A DNA stretch of 56,995 nt from Gnetum montanum (taxonomy: Eukaryota; Streptophyta; Gnetopsida; Gnetales; Gnetaceae), in contig MNCI01036314.1 of the NCBI GenBank assembly GCA_015680685.1, positions 43,538 to 100,532 on the forward strand, given 5' to 3'. How positions within the stretch are numbered: the stretch's first letter is position 1; each line of letters opens with the position of its first letter. This document shows positions 23,146 to 34,273 of the stretch, in pieces. The notes below the pieces were generated by a model. The model was given only the letters and a program-made list of their open reading frames with translations, was not told the origin of the DNA and did no database searches. The position numbers were made by a program, and so were the translations under genes.

Positions 23146-23552
23146 TTTTTATTTATTGTGTAAATTAATTAATTATGAATGATTTTCTTAGTATTTTATT
23201 TTTAGAGTAATATCCTAGGGTAACCCCTGAGTTACATTTAGGTTTATACCTTAGACCTTGGTTAGTATTTGGAGTTAGCATACCTCTTAGGTAGTACCTA
23301 AAGTTCTTGTTTAGACCAACATTAGGATATAGTTTATTTTAAAAAATAATATTTATTTTAATTTTAAAAATTTATGGTTAATTATATTATCTTTTAGTTT
23401 TAGTTTTCCATGAGAGATTCCAAAATTAGTTTGATTCTAGAAAGTCTTTGTAAGTATAAATACTTAGTAACCTTTCCATTAAATATCCTTAATTTGCTTC
23501 ATATACATCTAGAAAAAAGGGTAGAGTTATGCAAGTCAACACAACTTATGCG
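23146..23552. other. AT-rich spacer left of the Athila-like element
   Basis: No gene supported. It contains the partial repeat start at 23145-23210. The rest is featureless up to the LTR. Confidence 0.35.
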
Positions 23553-24458
23553 TGGTGAAGGTGCCCCTACGTCCAACTATATGAATCACAAAGTGTTCAT
23601 GCATAATCTGGTCAAATTATGTAGACTCTATAGTTTTCTAGTGTACTAGTTCTTTAGGAAGTGAACTAGGTGTTGAGAATGTTTGTTGTTTTCCCAATTA
23701 CACTTGTGAAGCTTAAGGATATGCTTTAAGTGTAATTGAAGTACATGAGTTTTATCATTTTGTGTTTTATGGTTTTGGTACTTGAAATAAATAGGATAAG
23801 GAATAAAGTAATTTAATGTCTACTTTAATCTAATTGACTAACTATTGTGTAACTAGTCCTAACATAAGTATCTAGTCCCACTTGCCATACACATCTTGAA
23901 CACATATAACATTGCTAGGTTATCAAGCATTAAGCAGTACTAGGATTACCAAATGTCATACGCATGGTCAAACCAATCGTACTTATGTGTTTACTTAATC
24001 ACTATTTAGCTTATCTTGCTTAATTACTTAATTAGCTTAATTACTGAGGAACATTGAATAAATGACTGAAAACATTAAATGCATGAATAAAATATTTAAG
24101 TTAACGAGAATGCTACAAGGTTTATCAAGAAGCTTGTCTTTATTGCCGTGCACACTATCATGTATAGGTAAAATAGTGCTCAAATAAAGATCCATACACT
24201 CAATGACTTGTAATGCAGGCACTCGAGAAAATATTCTAACTTTTAAAAGAAAGAATTGCAAGAGCGTCACTACAACAATGATAGAATGATGTCTAAACAT
24301 GAGGGATTGACACGTATTTATAAATAAGAATAGACCCTGCATCGACGAAGCCACCCTAATGCATCAAATGATGCATTGATGGGGCTTAGTCAATGGGGCC
24401 TAGTTGACAAGGCCTAGTCAATGAGGTATCATTGATGTAGCTAATCCATGACTCATCA
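23553..24458 (-). repeat. 3' LTR of the Athila-like element (906 bp)
   Basis: On the plus strand it runs from TGGTGAAGGTGCCCC to CATGACTCATCA. The partner LTR starts TGGTGAGATATGAAGGTACC and ends the same way. It carries the conserved minus-strand GGCAATAAAGACAAGCTT block (R/poly(A) signal, about 24135-24150). Near 24370-24430 it has extra short tandem repeats with a GGCCTAGT core that the other LTR has only in part. Confidence 0.85.
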
Positions 24459-24467
24459 TACCCCCAT
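24459..24467 (-). promoter_or_regulatory. Polypurine tract
   Basis: The minus strand reads CATGGGGGTA directly before the LTR start TGATGAGTCATGG, the expected place for plus-strand DNA priming in an LTR retrotransposon. The tract is short and contains one T. Confidence 0.6.
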
Positions 24468-24679
24468 GACTGAATGAAAACTGATCCTCGAATTCTTTAC
24501 AAAATTGGTAATGTATGGGATTATTGACTAACAGATGAATCAACAAAACTACATGAAAAAACTGAGTGTTTAGATGTACAAGTCAACAAAATTACAAATT
24601 GTAATGTTCACGACACAAAATTAAACACCAAACAAAAATTGGACAACATGTCCTTTGATGACATGAAGACAATTGAAAA

Positions 24680-27560
24680 GATCATACGATCCTAGGTGGT
24701 GGAGGTTCTTGAGGGTCCAATAGACTTTCTCTAGCCTCAGGCACATGTGGTGGTTGAGGTTGTTATGGCTGTCTAGCTAATACTATAGTTTATGATGGAA
24801 AATAGAAAGCATCCAATAGTGCTTTCATTTTTCTTCTTCTTACTCTTAGGATCATGCATGGTCCATGCAGCTTCTTCAATGTGGGCCAGAATGGGCACAT
24901 CGCAAGGATAGGGAATTGCTAGGAACAACTCCTTAGCATTGATAAATAAGGTAGTGAATTTTTTGTGTTTGATATCAAATTCCCTAACTGTGTTCTATAG
25001 CTATTGGTAGTCATTCATTCTCTTGGCCAGGTTCTCTGTAGTTGATCACTAATTAGTCAATCGTGCCTTGAGAGCTTTGAGTTTAGTGTTTACCATCTCA
25101 ATATTTTTCTTGGTGTCCTTGTGGTGCTTAAACTTGGCCTCGTATAGCAAGTACGAGCTAGCCATTTATTTTTTGAGTTCCAATCGTAGTTATCTAGTAG
25201 TCAACATTGCCAGATTTGTGTACTAGAGATTGGCCAATTCCATATATTTTATCATTTCTTTGATCTACAACTCCTTCATGTAGATCTTCACTTTGTTATA
25301 GGCACCTATCCCATCAATGATAGGCTACCATACTTCTCTTCCTTGTTGGAGAACCTCATTTCCTTTTGCCTTAGCCATTTGTATATGCTTCTCATTCACC
25401 TCCTTTTACAAGCCAACCTAGTCTTTATAGTGATTCTTGACTCACAAATTTGAGAGCCTTATTCCTCCACGAGAAAATTTCGATAGCAAATTTCTCGCGT
25501 AAGCCATAGACTTCCTCCAGAGATAGATTACAATTTCCTACTACTAATTTCCTCAATTCTGTATTTTCTCTAGCTAGTTGCTCCTATTGTTGATGGATAA
25601 ATTCTTTCATTTGTTGTTTTTGTGCACCAACATTTAATAGGTAGTGGTTCTCTGTTATCAGTGTTTCATTTTCTTGGTGCATCTGAACTAAGTCATTTTG
25701 AACTAAATAGTTCTTTGCTTTAGCCATGGACTAGTTAAAGATAGACGTTACCATTCCCTCCTCAACTTGTTTTAATCATTCTTAAAGTTGCTGAAAAGCT
25801 TCATCTCTAATTATTATAAGCTTGAGAAGTGCAGGCTCAGCAAAGTAGCCATGTAATTCTACAACCTCCATGACCAAGAATTGGTTTTATGCTTAAGTCA
25901 TTTCAAGTTATCTTTCTAAAATGACACATTTCCCCTTTGCTTCAAGTAGCTTAGATAGGATTGTAGTAATGTTTTTTAGAAAATCAAAGATGTTTGGAAT
26001 TGGTTACCTGGTCTCCACTAGCCAGTCTAACAACTCTTTGTGCTGGGCTGCACTCAAACTTCCACTGACAGTTCCTATGGACATCTACACATCCTAAAGT
26101 GTAGATATGTCTAGTACAGATGCTGCATGTGCATTAAGTGCTTTCACAATTAGATCAGAAACCACTTATATAGTTGTCTCCTATCCTTGGTGCTACATTA
26201 CCAATATAGTTGCCTCCTTGCCCTCCTTTAAGTGCACTGAAAAGGAAGTGGCATTCCTAGAGATTTCTAGGAATAAATAGTATTGAGATAGAGACATCAT
26301 TGCCTCTTGGGCACTTGAATTCAATCTCGTAGGTAGTTGTATTCATTTGGTTGAGAATATTAGGCCACCTACCTCCATCTAACTAATTGTTTAAGCCTCT
26401 CATTAAGGTGATTCATTGTAGGTTGATATACAAATGAATCTCCACCACTTGTTTCTACTCACTACTTCTACTCATTCAAGAGCTATTCTCAGATTTCGTG
26501 TAAGTGCTCAATGGCTACACAGGCCTTTGGCATTGTTTCTTTAGTGGGTGGTGTAGGTGGTTGTTACTACTCCTCTTCCTTAGACATACCAGCCATCTTA
26601 TCTTTAATCATTTCGAAATAAGAGGCTATAGGGGTATGCTTGATCATGTCATTTTCATAGCAGGTTATCCTTATCCTTTTGCAAATTTTTTGGAAAAGAC
26701 ATGGAAAAGCTAGGGTTTTCCTTCCACATTCATTTTCTTTGAAATTTCTTTCTATCACTAAATAGATTAATTGTCAAAATTTTATTGGAAATATCCTACT
26801 TAGAGTGGTGCATGCTAGGGTAGATAAGGTAGTTACCTTACTAGGCCCCACTATTAGATTGAGGTGATAGGCTGCTATCTTGAAGTATACACACTACACC
26901 AATGTGAGTGCACCAAACTCCTTGTAGTCAACCTCATAACACCACTAGGTCCTCTTCCTTTTGGCCTTTGGATCAACTCGCATAGATAACTCTACTAGTT
27001 GTGTTCCAAAATTAGGCAACCCAAGAGCCTACGTGATGGCTTCAGCTAAGTAGGACACCTGAATGTCCTTGATTTTCATAGTAAAATGTGCCCATCTATT
27101 GTTCCATAACAGACACATCCCTCCCATGTACCACTCTCCACTAGAAGTGATAATTGGCCACATGGGAGAGGTTTGCAATTGTGTCATTACCTCTACTAGA
27201 GGATGTTCTTAAAATGACCAAAGTTTAGTTCCTGAATAACTGAGCATTAGACATCATGAGGTCTAATTGTGTTGAGGCAAGCTTGTGTTAGTGTGACTTC
27301 AAGTCTCGGTATGGGCCTCGGTGCCTCCCCTCACTATGATTGTTCTGTTGTAGCCTCTTCTTAGGAATCTATCAAATAGATTCCACTTTAGGCTTCTCTA
27401 GAAGAGGTCCCATTACATAGGTTTCTTCTGCATGTTCCTAGGCTTGTTCTTGTTGGCCCCTTCTAATTCTAGATCATTTCTTCCTTAGTTGAGATGGTCC
27501 TCTTTCCTATAGTCATTTTAGTCTTAGTGTCATCTATAATCACAACATGACCATGGGTTA
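24680..27560 (-). pseudogene. Extra 3' ORF of the Athila-like element (plant retroelement protein; env-like position)
   Basis: It lies between pol and the 3' LTR, where Athila elements carry an env-like or accessory ORF. Readings include EWYMGGMCLLWNNRWAHFT, YFKIAAYHLNLIVGPSKVTT and KTLAFPCLFQKICKR. They align with AWYLGETYQFWHNREQGTT, YFKIGTYHLFPTKGLKRIST and MALPFPCLIRKLF in the forward ORF at 52.2-53.4 kb. The second half (about 25.0-25.9 kb) is Lys/Glu/Leu-rich and could form coiled coils. Function is unknown; I saw no signal peptide or membrane anchor. It resembles the domain often labelled putative plant transposon protein. Many stops and shifts. Confidence 0.6.
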
Positions 27561-28769
27561 GCAATTATTGTGTAACATGAAACAATTGGGATACCTTATC
27601 TCACTAGGGAGGTTACATGTGGCTATTGTTGAGGTCAACCTCGCCATGCTAAGCATGGGACCATTATCAATGCACATGTAGGCAATTATAGTTGCAAAGT
27701 AGTTAAAATGCACATATTTAATTCATAGGAATTTAGCAAATGCTATATTGATTATATGATGAAAAAGCAAAATATACGCAATTGAGGTCCCCAATCATAC
27801 CTAAAAAAAGAAAATAAAAAAAAAATTATGAATCTCAACAGCCACAAATGTTGCATGAAAAAGGTGTGTACACACTACACTTTTCATCCAAAGTCTTTTC
27901 TACAATCTGCATCACAAGCTCCATCGGCTCTTCTTATGATGCTAGCCTTGTCATCGCAAAAACACAAATAACAACACTAATCATCCTTCTCATCGTAATC
28001 TAGTTGACGTAAAATTAATACTACACCAGTTGACATACTTGTACATTGTTAACCTTCACAAAAATCAATACCTAATTGTTTGTGGTGGCCCCATGATAGA
28101 AGAAATGGGTGAGGCATGGTAACTGATGCGACGTGATGGCAGTTGATGGTAACAACAATTGATGGATTTCTTCTCTTGCAAGTTGCTAGAACAACAGTCT
28201 CTGGAACCGACAACATTGTCTGGTTGCCAACCTTTTCTTTGAAATGCGTAGCTATTGGCAGCACATGTCCATCAATAGTGGCTATTTTTATTTTGTTTTA
28301 TTCTTTTGTTTTCTCTAGCCACATGTGATGCATCTCTTAGCCTCTTGTTCTTGTGAGTGATGCACGTCTAACAACAATGCACCTGTAGATGGCGATCTTC
28401 TCTCTGGACACCGAGGCAACGATAGACACCTATAGTAAGTCAGCAAGATGATCACAAATAATGTGATAAAGGCACTGATAGCTGCAACCACACCTGCATC
28501 TCAACGACATACAACAACACATGAGAAGAGGGTGGTTGAAGTTCTTCTCTTCTCATCAACTCTTGTAACTTTTAAGAATAAAAAAATTTCCTTGGTTTTT
28601 GTATAAGCATTTTAGTTCCACATTACTTTAGAAATAGTTAGCCTCATTATTATTATTATTATTATTTGTCACATAGCACTTTCTAGGTGAGACTATTCTC
28701 CTATTTCTATACCCATCCGAGAGGCACCCTAGGTGATAGTATCTTAAAATGAGTTTTCACAGGTGTTGG
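27561..28769. other. Region between the extra ORF and the Tat-like gag; possible Tat LTR
   Basis: No gene supported. If the forward Tat-like element kept a 5' LTR it should lie here and end near CATCAACA at about 28796. No second copy exists to test this, since the 3' end of that element is missing. A small (ATT)7 repeat is included. Confidence 0.3.
28646..28666. repeat. (ATT)7 microsatellite
   Basis: Seven perfect ATT units just upstream of the Tat-like leader. Confidence 0.95.
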
Positions 28770-28817
28770 CATGTCCAAAATTTATGCATCAACACCTTTG
28801 TGGGACTAGAAGGAGGG
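28770..28817 (+). promoter_or_regulatory. Probable LTR end/primer region of the Tat-like element
   Basis: CATCAACACCTTTGTGGGAC then TAGAAGGAGGG is shared with the reverse gag remnant near 5.87-5.93 kb and resembles leader sequence seen in plant Tat elements. The exact primer tRNA could not be assigned. Confidence 0.4.
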
Positions 28818-29316
28818 AAAGTTTTTCAACCTCTTTTTCCTTTTATGTTTCTAAAAAAAATTCAAATTTTCTATTCTTTCCTGTTATTTGCACTGTCTGT
28901 TTCTATTTTTGCCTCCCTATTTTTAGTTTTATTACTCTATTTTAATTTCATTTTTAAATCTCCAAATTTATACTCTAGCAATCCTTTTAATTTACTTTTC
29001 TAAAATTTAATTGAGGTGTTTTAAATCATTCTACTTTTAATTTACTTTTATGAAATTTTACAATTTCAATTTTACTTTTAAAAAAATAAAAAAATATATA
29101 GTATTTAAATGTTTTTTTTGTTTTCTTAAATTTTCACAATTTATTAGCATTTTACATTTCTTGTTATTTTCATTTTATGAGTGGCTCTTCTTACAAACAT
29201 CTCAACAAAGAGCTTCTACTCCTACCCCTAGTGAACCAACTACTTGTCATTTCACTTTAAGGAAACAATGAGCTTCAGTTTTTTCAAGTTCAATTCCTAG
29301 GAAAACTCGAACTAAG

Positions 29317-30640
29317 ATGGCAGCCCATCAACCCCTGGCTCCCTTAGTAAGAAACCCTTTTAACTTTAATGACTACCATGACATACCAAAATCCCTTTAG
29401 AACATAACTCTGGTCTTCGATCCTACAACTCTTACGAATGATGCCTACCAACACATACAATGTTTTGAAACCTTATTAGGGATCCACAACATTGTACATA
29501 ATGGTGGCATGCATAGTGTTTGTAACAACATTTAGAACCAAAGTAACCCAATGGTTCTTAATGCTTCTTGACGCCTCTATTAACACATGGCAAGAATTCA
29601 AAAATAAGTTTTTGAATTAGTTTGATAAATTTACAAGCCCTGATATTGCATCAAGCAACTTTACCAACTTAAGAAAGCTACCTGGGGAAAATGTTAGGGA
29701 TTATAACCTTAGATTCCTTCATCAACTTGCCTATGTGCCAAATGAGATGCGACCACAACCAGATGGTATCCTCAACTTCTATTTCTTTATCATCGATCCA
29801 TTCTTCACTTATGCCATCAAATCTGATCCCAACATAACAGAAATATAAGGTGCAATGTCTAAAGCTATGGAATTAGAGCAAATAACCCTTATGAATAGCA
29901 TCCAAACCTAATTTGGGATGATGAGTGTTAGCAACCCTTTGCAATCAAGCCCACTACTCCTACAAACTTTTCAAACGTCTAATGTTATGCCTCAAACTCT
30001 TTCTCCCTTTCAACCAACTCAAATTTTAAGTAATTACACTCAAGGCCCCATGTCCTCTTCATTCTTACCATCCAACACTGGTTTCAATGATGACCAATCA
30101 AAATCCTTGATCCAATCCATTATAAACCCAAATGGGACATCAAATTCTATTGAACCGCCAACCCAAAATCAAGATCAGATGACCAAAATACTCACTTCAT
30201 TACAAAACCATCCAATGAAGTAGTTGAGATAAAGAGAAATAATAACAAAGGCCCTATACAACTAGAAAAACCAAGTGCATCAATTAATGATGATTATTGT
30301 CATCTTCATAATGCGAGGCAACATTCTGAAAATACTTGTCCTCAATTCATGGCATTGTATGGTGATAATACCCAAGTGCAATAAAATGGAAAAACCCCTA
30401 TCATGGTCCTTAATGTACCTCATGAGATAGAAAATGAAGAGGTTTCCTCATTAGAGCAAGTTATGGTAGGTGACCTTAACCCACATAACACTTGCTACAG
30501 CAAACATAGGAGCATTATGAATGCTACACAACAACAAACTAGGAATAATTTCTATACACCTCCAAATAGAAGAGTTCCTAGTCAAAACAATACAAACAAC
30601 CAATTCAGGTAATCCCAAGTAACTACCCCACAATGATCAA
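29317..30640 (+). pseudogene. Tat-like gag
   Basis: Gag forms the particle that packages element RNA. The start ATG at 29317 gives MAAHQPLAPLVRNPFNFNDY. A frameshift near 29500 moves to a frame with TWQEFKNKFLN (stop) FDKF and LRKLPGENVRDYNLRFLHQL, the retrotransposon gag core. A Ser/Pro/Gln-rich stretch follows (29918-30223). At about 30290-30345 YCHLHNARQHSENTCPQF is a CX2HX4HX4C knuckle of the Tat type. Homologous to the reverse remnant at 4.6-5.8 kb. Not functional: at least two shifts and several stops. Confidence 0.75.
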
Positions 30641-30795
30641 AGCCCCCTTCTATACTTAGAAGAGCCCCATGTTAACAAGAAGCCAAAGATGAACATAAGA
30701 ATTATGATTTTGTTGAGGATCTAAAAAGAATTAAAACTAACATTTCAATGTATGACCTCCTACACTTCAACGAAATAAAAGAGGTGATTTAGGAT

Positions 30796-31380
30796 ATGGT
30801 TCATACACCTGAAGCCCATAGAGAAAGATCCCCAATTATTGAAAGGAAAGTTCACTTCGCGGAAAGTTCTAACACACTATCAGTACAAAACATGAATAAT
30901 TACACGTCTAGTAAGAAGGACCAACCCCCTTTCCAAACCACTTTGATTATTTCAAGAAATAATGTTCATAACTTTTTAATGCATTCTGGTGCAACGGTTA
31001 TTGTTGTGCCTCTTTGTAATGCCTTAGGAGCATAAATGATACCACAAACAAAAAGTGTGATTCAACTCAATGGATCTAATGTACCTATGATAGGGTTATT
31101 AAAAGGAGCAAAGGTACAACTTAAGCAATACCCTACATTTACATGTTATACGGATATCCTAGTAGTTGACATGACACCCACATATGGTGTGCTCCTATCT
31201 AGGACTTTCAGAGCTATGTTTGGGGGCTTCTTTAGGTCAGAGTTCTCGGAATTATTGATCCCTATCAAAGAAAAATCTAAATATATGATTATACCTAGGG
31301 AACCCTTTTATAAGAAAGTGGTAACAACTTTCGATCAACAAACTACATCTTAAGGAAATCAAAACAACAATTATTTTGTT
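30796..31380 (+). pseudogene. Tat-like protease domain, active site lost
   Basis: Retroviral-type aspartic protease region. The active-site triplet Asp-Ser-Gly reads His-Ser-Gly (LMHSGATVIVVPL, about 30975), a GAT-to-CAT change that should abolish catalysis. Downstream YGVLLSRTFRAMFGG matches the flap/ILGRxW region that closes the domain. Stops after NALGA and after QQTTS interrupt the frame, which otherwise stays the same as in RNase H. Confidence 0.7.
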
Positions 31381-31683
31381 GGAGTGGTTGAACTAGGACT
31401 TGGCGAATATGTCTTAAATGATGATATAGATGAGACTCCATGTATAAACTTTTTTACATACACATATTCTACTCAATATTACCAAGCTTTTAGGGAATGC
31501 AAGAAGGAGCATGACGATACTTTGCCATATCACCAACATGATGGAAAAACCTTTCTTATCGATGACCCACCACCACTAGGAAATGATAAAGACATAAGTA
31601 AGATTCTAACTAATGAAATATTAGAAGATGGACCAACATTTGATGATGATAACTGTTACCTTGATCAAAGGGCCAATTTTTCA

Positions 31684-32105
31684 AATATTACGAACTTGAA
31701 TACTTGGATACTAAGAGTGGATGGTGCTTCTTCCAAGAAAAGATGTGGAGCTAGAATAATGCTTATACCTCTTGGTGAAGCTTCTATTCTTAAAGCTATT
31801 AATTTCACTTAACCAATGACCAACAACATGGTCGAGTATGAAACACTACTTCATGGGATCAAACTAGCAAAATACTATGATTTGTCTAAAGATAAAATCT
31901 ATAGCGACTCCCAACTAATAGTGAATCAAGCCAATGGTATCTTTGAAAATAAAGACATCACGATGAAAGCATACAAAGCTTACATTCTTGAACTTATTAA
32001 AGAATTTGAACATGTAACTATTGAACATGTACCTAGGAAAGAAAATTATATTTCCAATGCACTAGCCCAATTGGCTACCACTTTGGATGTCCCTTTTAAG
32101 TATAA
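31684..32105 (+). pseudogene. Additional RNase H domain located before RT
   Basis: WILRVDGASSKKRCGARIML (about 31702), NNMVEYETLLHGIKLAK (about 31822), YSDSQLIVNQANGIFENKD (about 31900) and HVPRKENYISNALAQLATTL (about 32025) give the four-part RNase H fold with Asp, Glu and Asp in place. The fourth catalytic Asp, normally in the ADALA-like segment, is Asn (SNALA). One TAA (31810-31812) breaks the frame. Its form (DGASS, EYEALL-like, LIVNQ) is that of the additional RNase H of Tat elements. It lies between protease and RT; the usual RNase H is still present after RT. Confidence 0.8.
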
Positions 32106-33240
32106 TGCTTGGGATTCAGAAATTATTATCGAAAAGGTGAAGTCCTATTCCATTCCTAATAATGTCTCTTCTTTGCAAGTGTCTGACGATGATGACCATA
32201 TTTGTAAATTCCTATTTTCTGAAGGAGAATTTAGCGATCAAGGAGATACATCCAAGGATTTTGTGTTCTTGAATAAGATATCTCCTAAAACTATAGTTAG
32301 GGAAGCTTTATTTGAGGACCTACACACCAAGGCCCTGGATTTATCTAAAAACACTAATTGGAAAATGTTAGCTCAAATCAAAACAATTCAAATTCAAAAG
32401 GGCGGAAAACAATACCCTGTTAAAGTAAGAGCCTATTTACATCTAGATGAAAGACAAAGTGTTGTTGACCTATTACATGAATTTAATGATGTTCTAGCTT
32501 GGACTTACGAAGAACTTAGGACTTTTAATCCATTAGTAATGACACATACCATTCCCCTTAGACCAGAAAAAAAACCATTCAGGAAAAAGCTTAGACCTAT
32601 GAATCCAAAGATTGAAATCCTTATGAAAGTAGAAATTGATAAACTCCTAGAATCCAAAATAATTTATCTAATAAGACCCATTGGATCTCAAACTTAGTGC
32701 CTGTTAGGAAACAAACTAGTAAGTTAAGGTTATGTATTTATTTTCATAACCTTAATACTTCTTGCATCAAGGATAATTATCCACTCCCTCTTATGAAGGA
32801 GTTATTGCAAATTGTGAATGGTGCTCAAATGTATTCCTTTTTGGATGGGTATTTAGGATATAACCAAATTTTAGTGAATAAGAAGGACCAATACAAGACA
32901 GCTTTTACAACAAAGTGGGAAACCTTTCAATTTGCTAAAATGCCATTTGGCCTCATCAATGCTAGCTCTACTTTCCAAAGAGCTATGGACAAAACTTTTG
33001 AGGGGCTAATTAGAAAATGTATTATTATCTACCTTGATGACTTAACTGTTTTCTCTAAAGATAGAGGTACGTACCTTAAGGAACTTAGAAATGTTTTTAT
33101 GAGATGTAGACAATTTGGCATCACCTTGAATGCAAAGAAACCCATATTTGATGTTCAAAGTGGTAAATTTCTAGGTCATATAGTGACCAAATAGGGGAGT
33201 GCGATTGATCCTGAGTAGGTAAAAGAAATTTTATAAGTAC
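32106..33240 (+). pseudogene. Tat-like reverse transcriptase
   Basis: A linker (32106-32500) leads to the RT. KIEILMKVEIDKLLESKII is followed by a frameshift near 32680 and WISNLVPVRKQTSKLRLCIY. Then come the catalytic YSFLDGYLGYNQI (about 32838), FAKMPFGLINASSTFQRAMD (about 32934) and IIIYLDDLTVFSKD with the YxDD box intact (about 33024). GKFLGHIVTK then a stop closes the domain. Apart from the frameshift the core is well preserved. Confidence 0.85.
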
Positions 33241-33259
33241 CTTACCTTTTATCCAAGAT

Positions 33260-33848
33260 TGATCTAAGGGCTTTCTTTGGTAAGATTAATTTTGTTAGAT
33301 GATTTATCCCTGTCTATGATGAATTAGTTAGACCATTGAATGATATACTTAAGAAAGATAGTAATATGCATTGGATAGATGACAGAAAGAATGCATTTCT
33401 TGCCATTAAAGAAGCTATAATAGATGCACCTATCCTAGCTTCTCCTTGGTATGAAAATGATTTCTACTTATATGCCTTTTTTAGCAATGTTACAGCTATT
33501 GCTATATTGATCCAAGACATAAACGATCAAGGTGAAAGACCCATAGCTTTCATGTCTGCACCTTTAAAGGATGCAGAATTAAGATACTCACCTGTAGAGA
33601 AGCAATTGTATGCTATAATAAAAGCCTTGAAGAAATTCCACTACTACTTGTTAAACTCGAGAATCTTTGTCATTGTCCTTGATCCAACCATCATTCCTTT
33701 AGCCAAATTACAAGATCCTAGTGAGAAATGTGCTAAATGGGTTATGAGGCTCCAAGAATATGATATTCAATTGAAGGTATCAAAGTTAGTTAGAGGGACT
33801 TGTCTTGCTAAATTAATAACTAAAGCTTTCAACCTCAAAAAATTGTGA
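33260..33848 (+). pseudogene. Canonical RNase H after RT (Tat-like pol)
   Basis: RAFFGKINFVR stop FIPVYDELVRPLNDILKKD is the RT connection. The RNase H reads PILASPWYENDFYLYAFFSN, RPIAFMSAPLKDAELRYSPVEKQLYAIIKAL and ILLDPTIIPLAK-like text. The usual first acidic residue, normally Asp in YxDAS, reads A-F-F-S, so this domain too looks inactive. Its presence shows the upstream RNase H is additional, not a displaced copy. Confidence 0.75.
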
Positions 33849-34273
33849 TGCATCCATAGACAAAGAATCAATTCCTCTTCATTTATTATCCATCAATGAG
33901 GAAAACAATATCGAATTTTCTCCCAATCGGTTGTATGATCCATGGTATTAAGATATCAAATTTTATTTAACCTTTCATCATTGTCCCTTAGATTTACCTA
34001 GACATAAAAAAAATCTCTTGATATCAAAATTTTCTAAATTTTCTATAATAAGTGGTGAATTATTTAGAAAGAATTTACAAGGGATATACCTAAAGTGTTT
34101 GAACCAAGAGCAAGCTAACGATGCTCGAAAACAACTTCATGATGAAGGACATATAGGATATCGATAGGGCTAATAATTAGTTATTATTGGCCTACTATGA
34201 TTAATGATGCTTATAACCTAGTTAAGATGTGTGTCCAATGCTAGATATTTAAAGTTAAAGATTCCACATGGAG
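33849..34273 (+). pseudogene. Integrase zinc-binding region of the Tat-like pol, truncated
   Basis: FRKNLQGIYLKCLNQEQAND, KQLHDEGHIGYR (stop), GLL.LMMLITLL-like frame-broken text and NA(stop)IFKVKD correspond to the H2C2 zinc-binding region before the integrase core. The core itself is absent: the next recognisable coding text belongs to the reverse-strand Athila integrase. Several shifts occur in 150 bp. Confidence 0.6.

Larger units (their letters stand above)
28770..34273 (+). mobile_element. Tat-like Ty3/gypsy element with an extra RNase H before RT, 3'-truncated
   Basis: A forward-strand element inside the reverse Athila-like element. Order: leader (28770-29316), gag with CX2HX4HX4C knuckle, protease, an RNase H-like domain, RT, the usual RNase H, integrase zinc-binding region, then loss of the rest. 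An additional RNase H is a mark of the Tat lineage; the order seen here is unusual. One long frame runs from 30403 to 32697 with a few stops, then a frameshift near 32680. The element stops inside integrase at the junction with the Athila integrase. No LTR pair was found. Confidence 0.8.
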
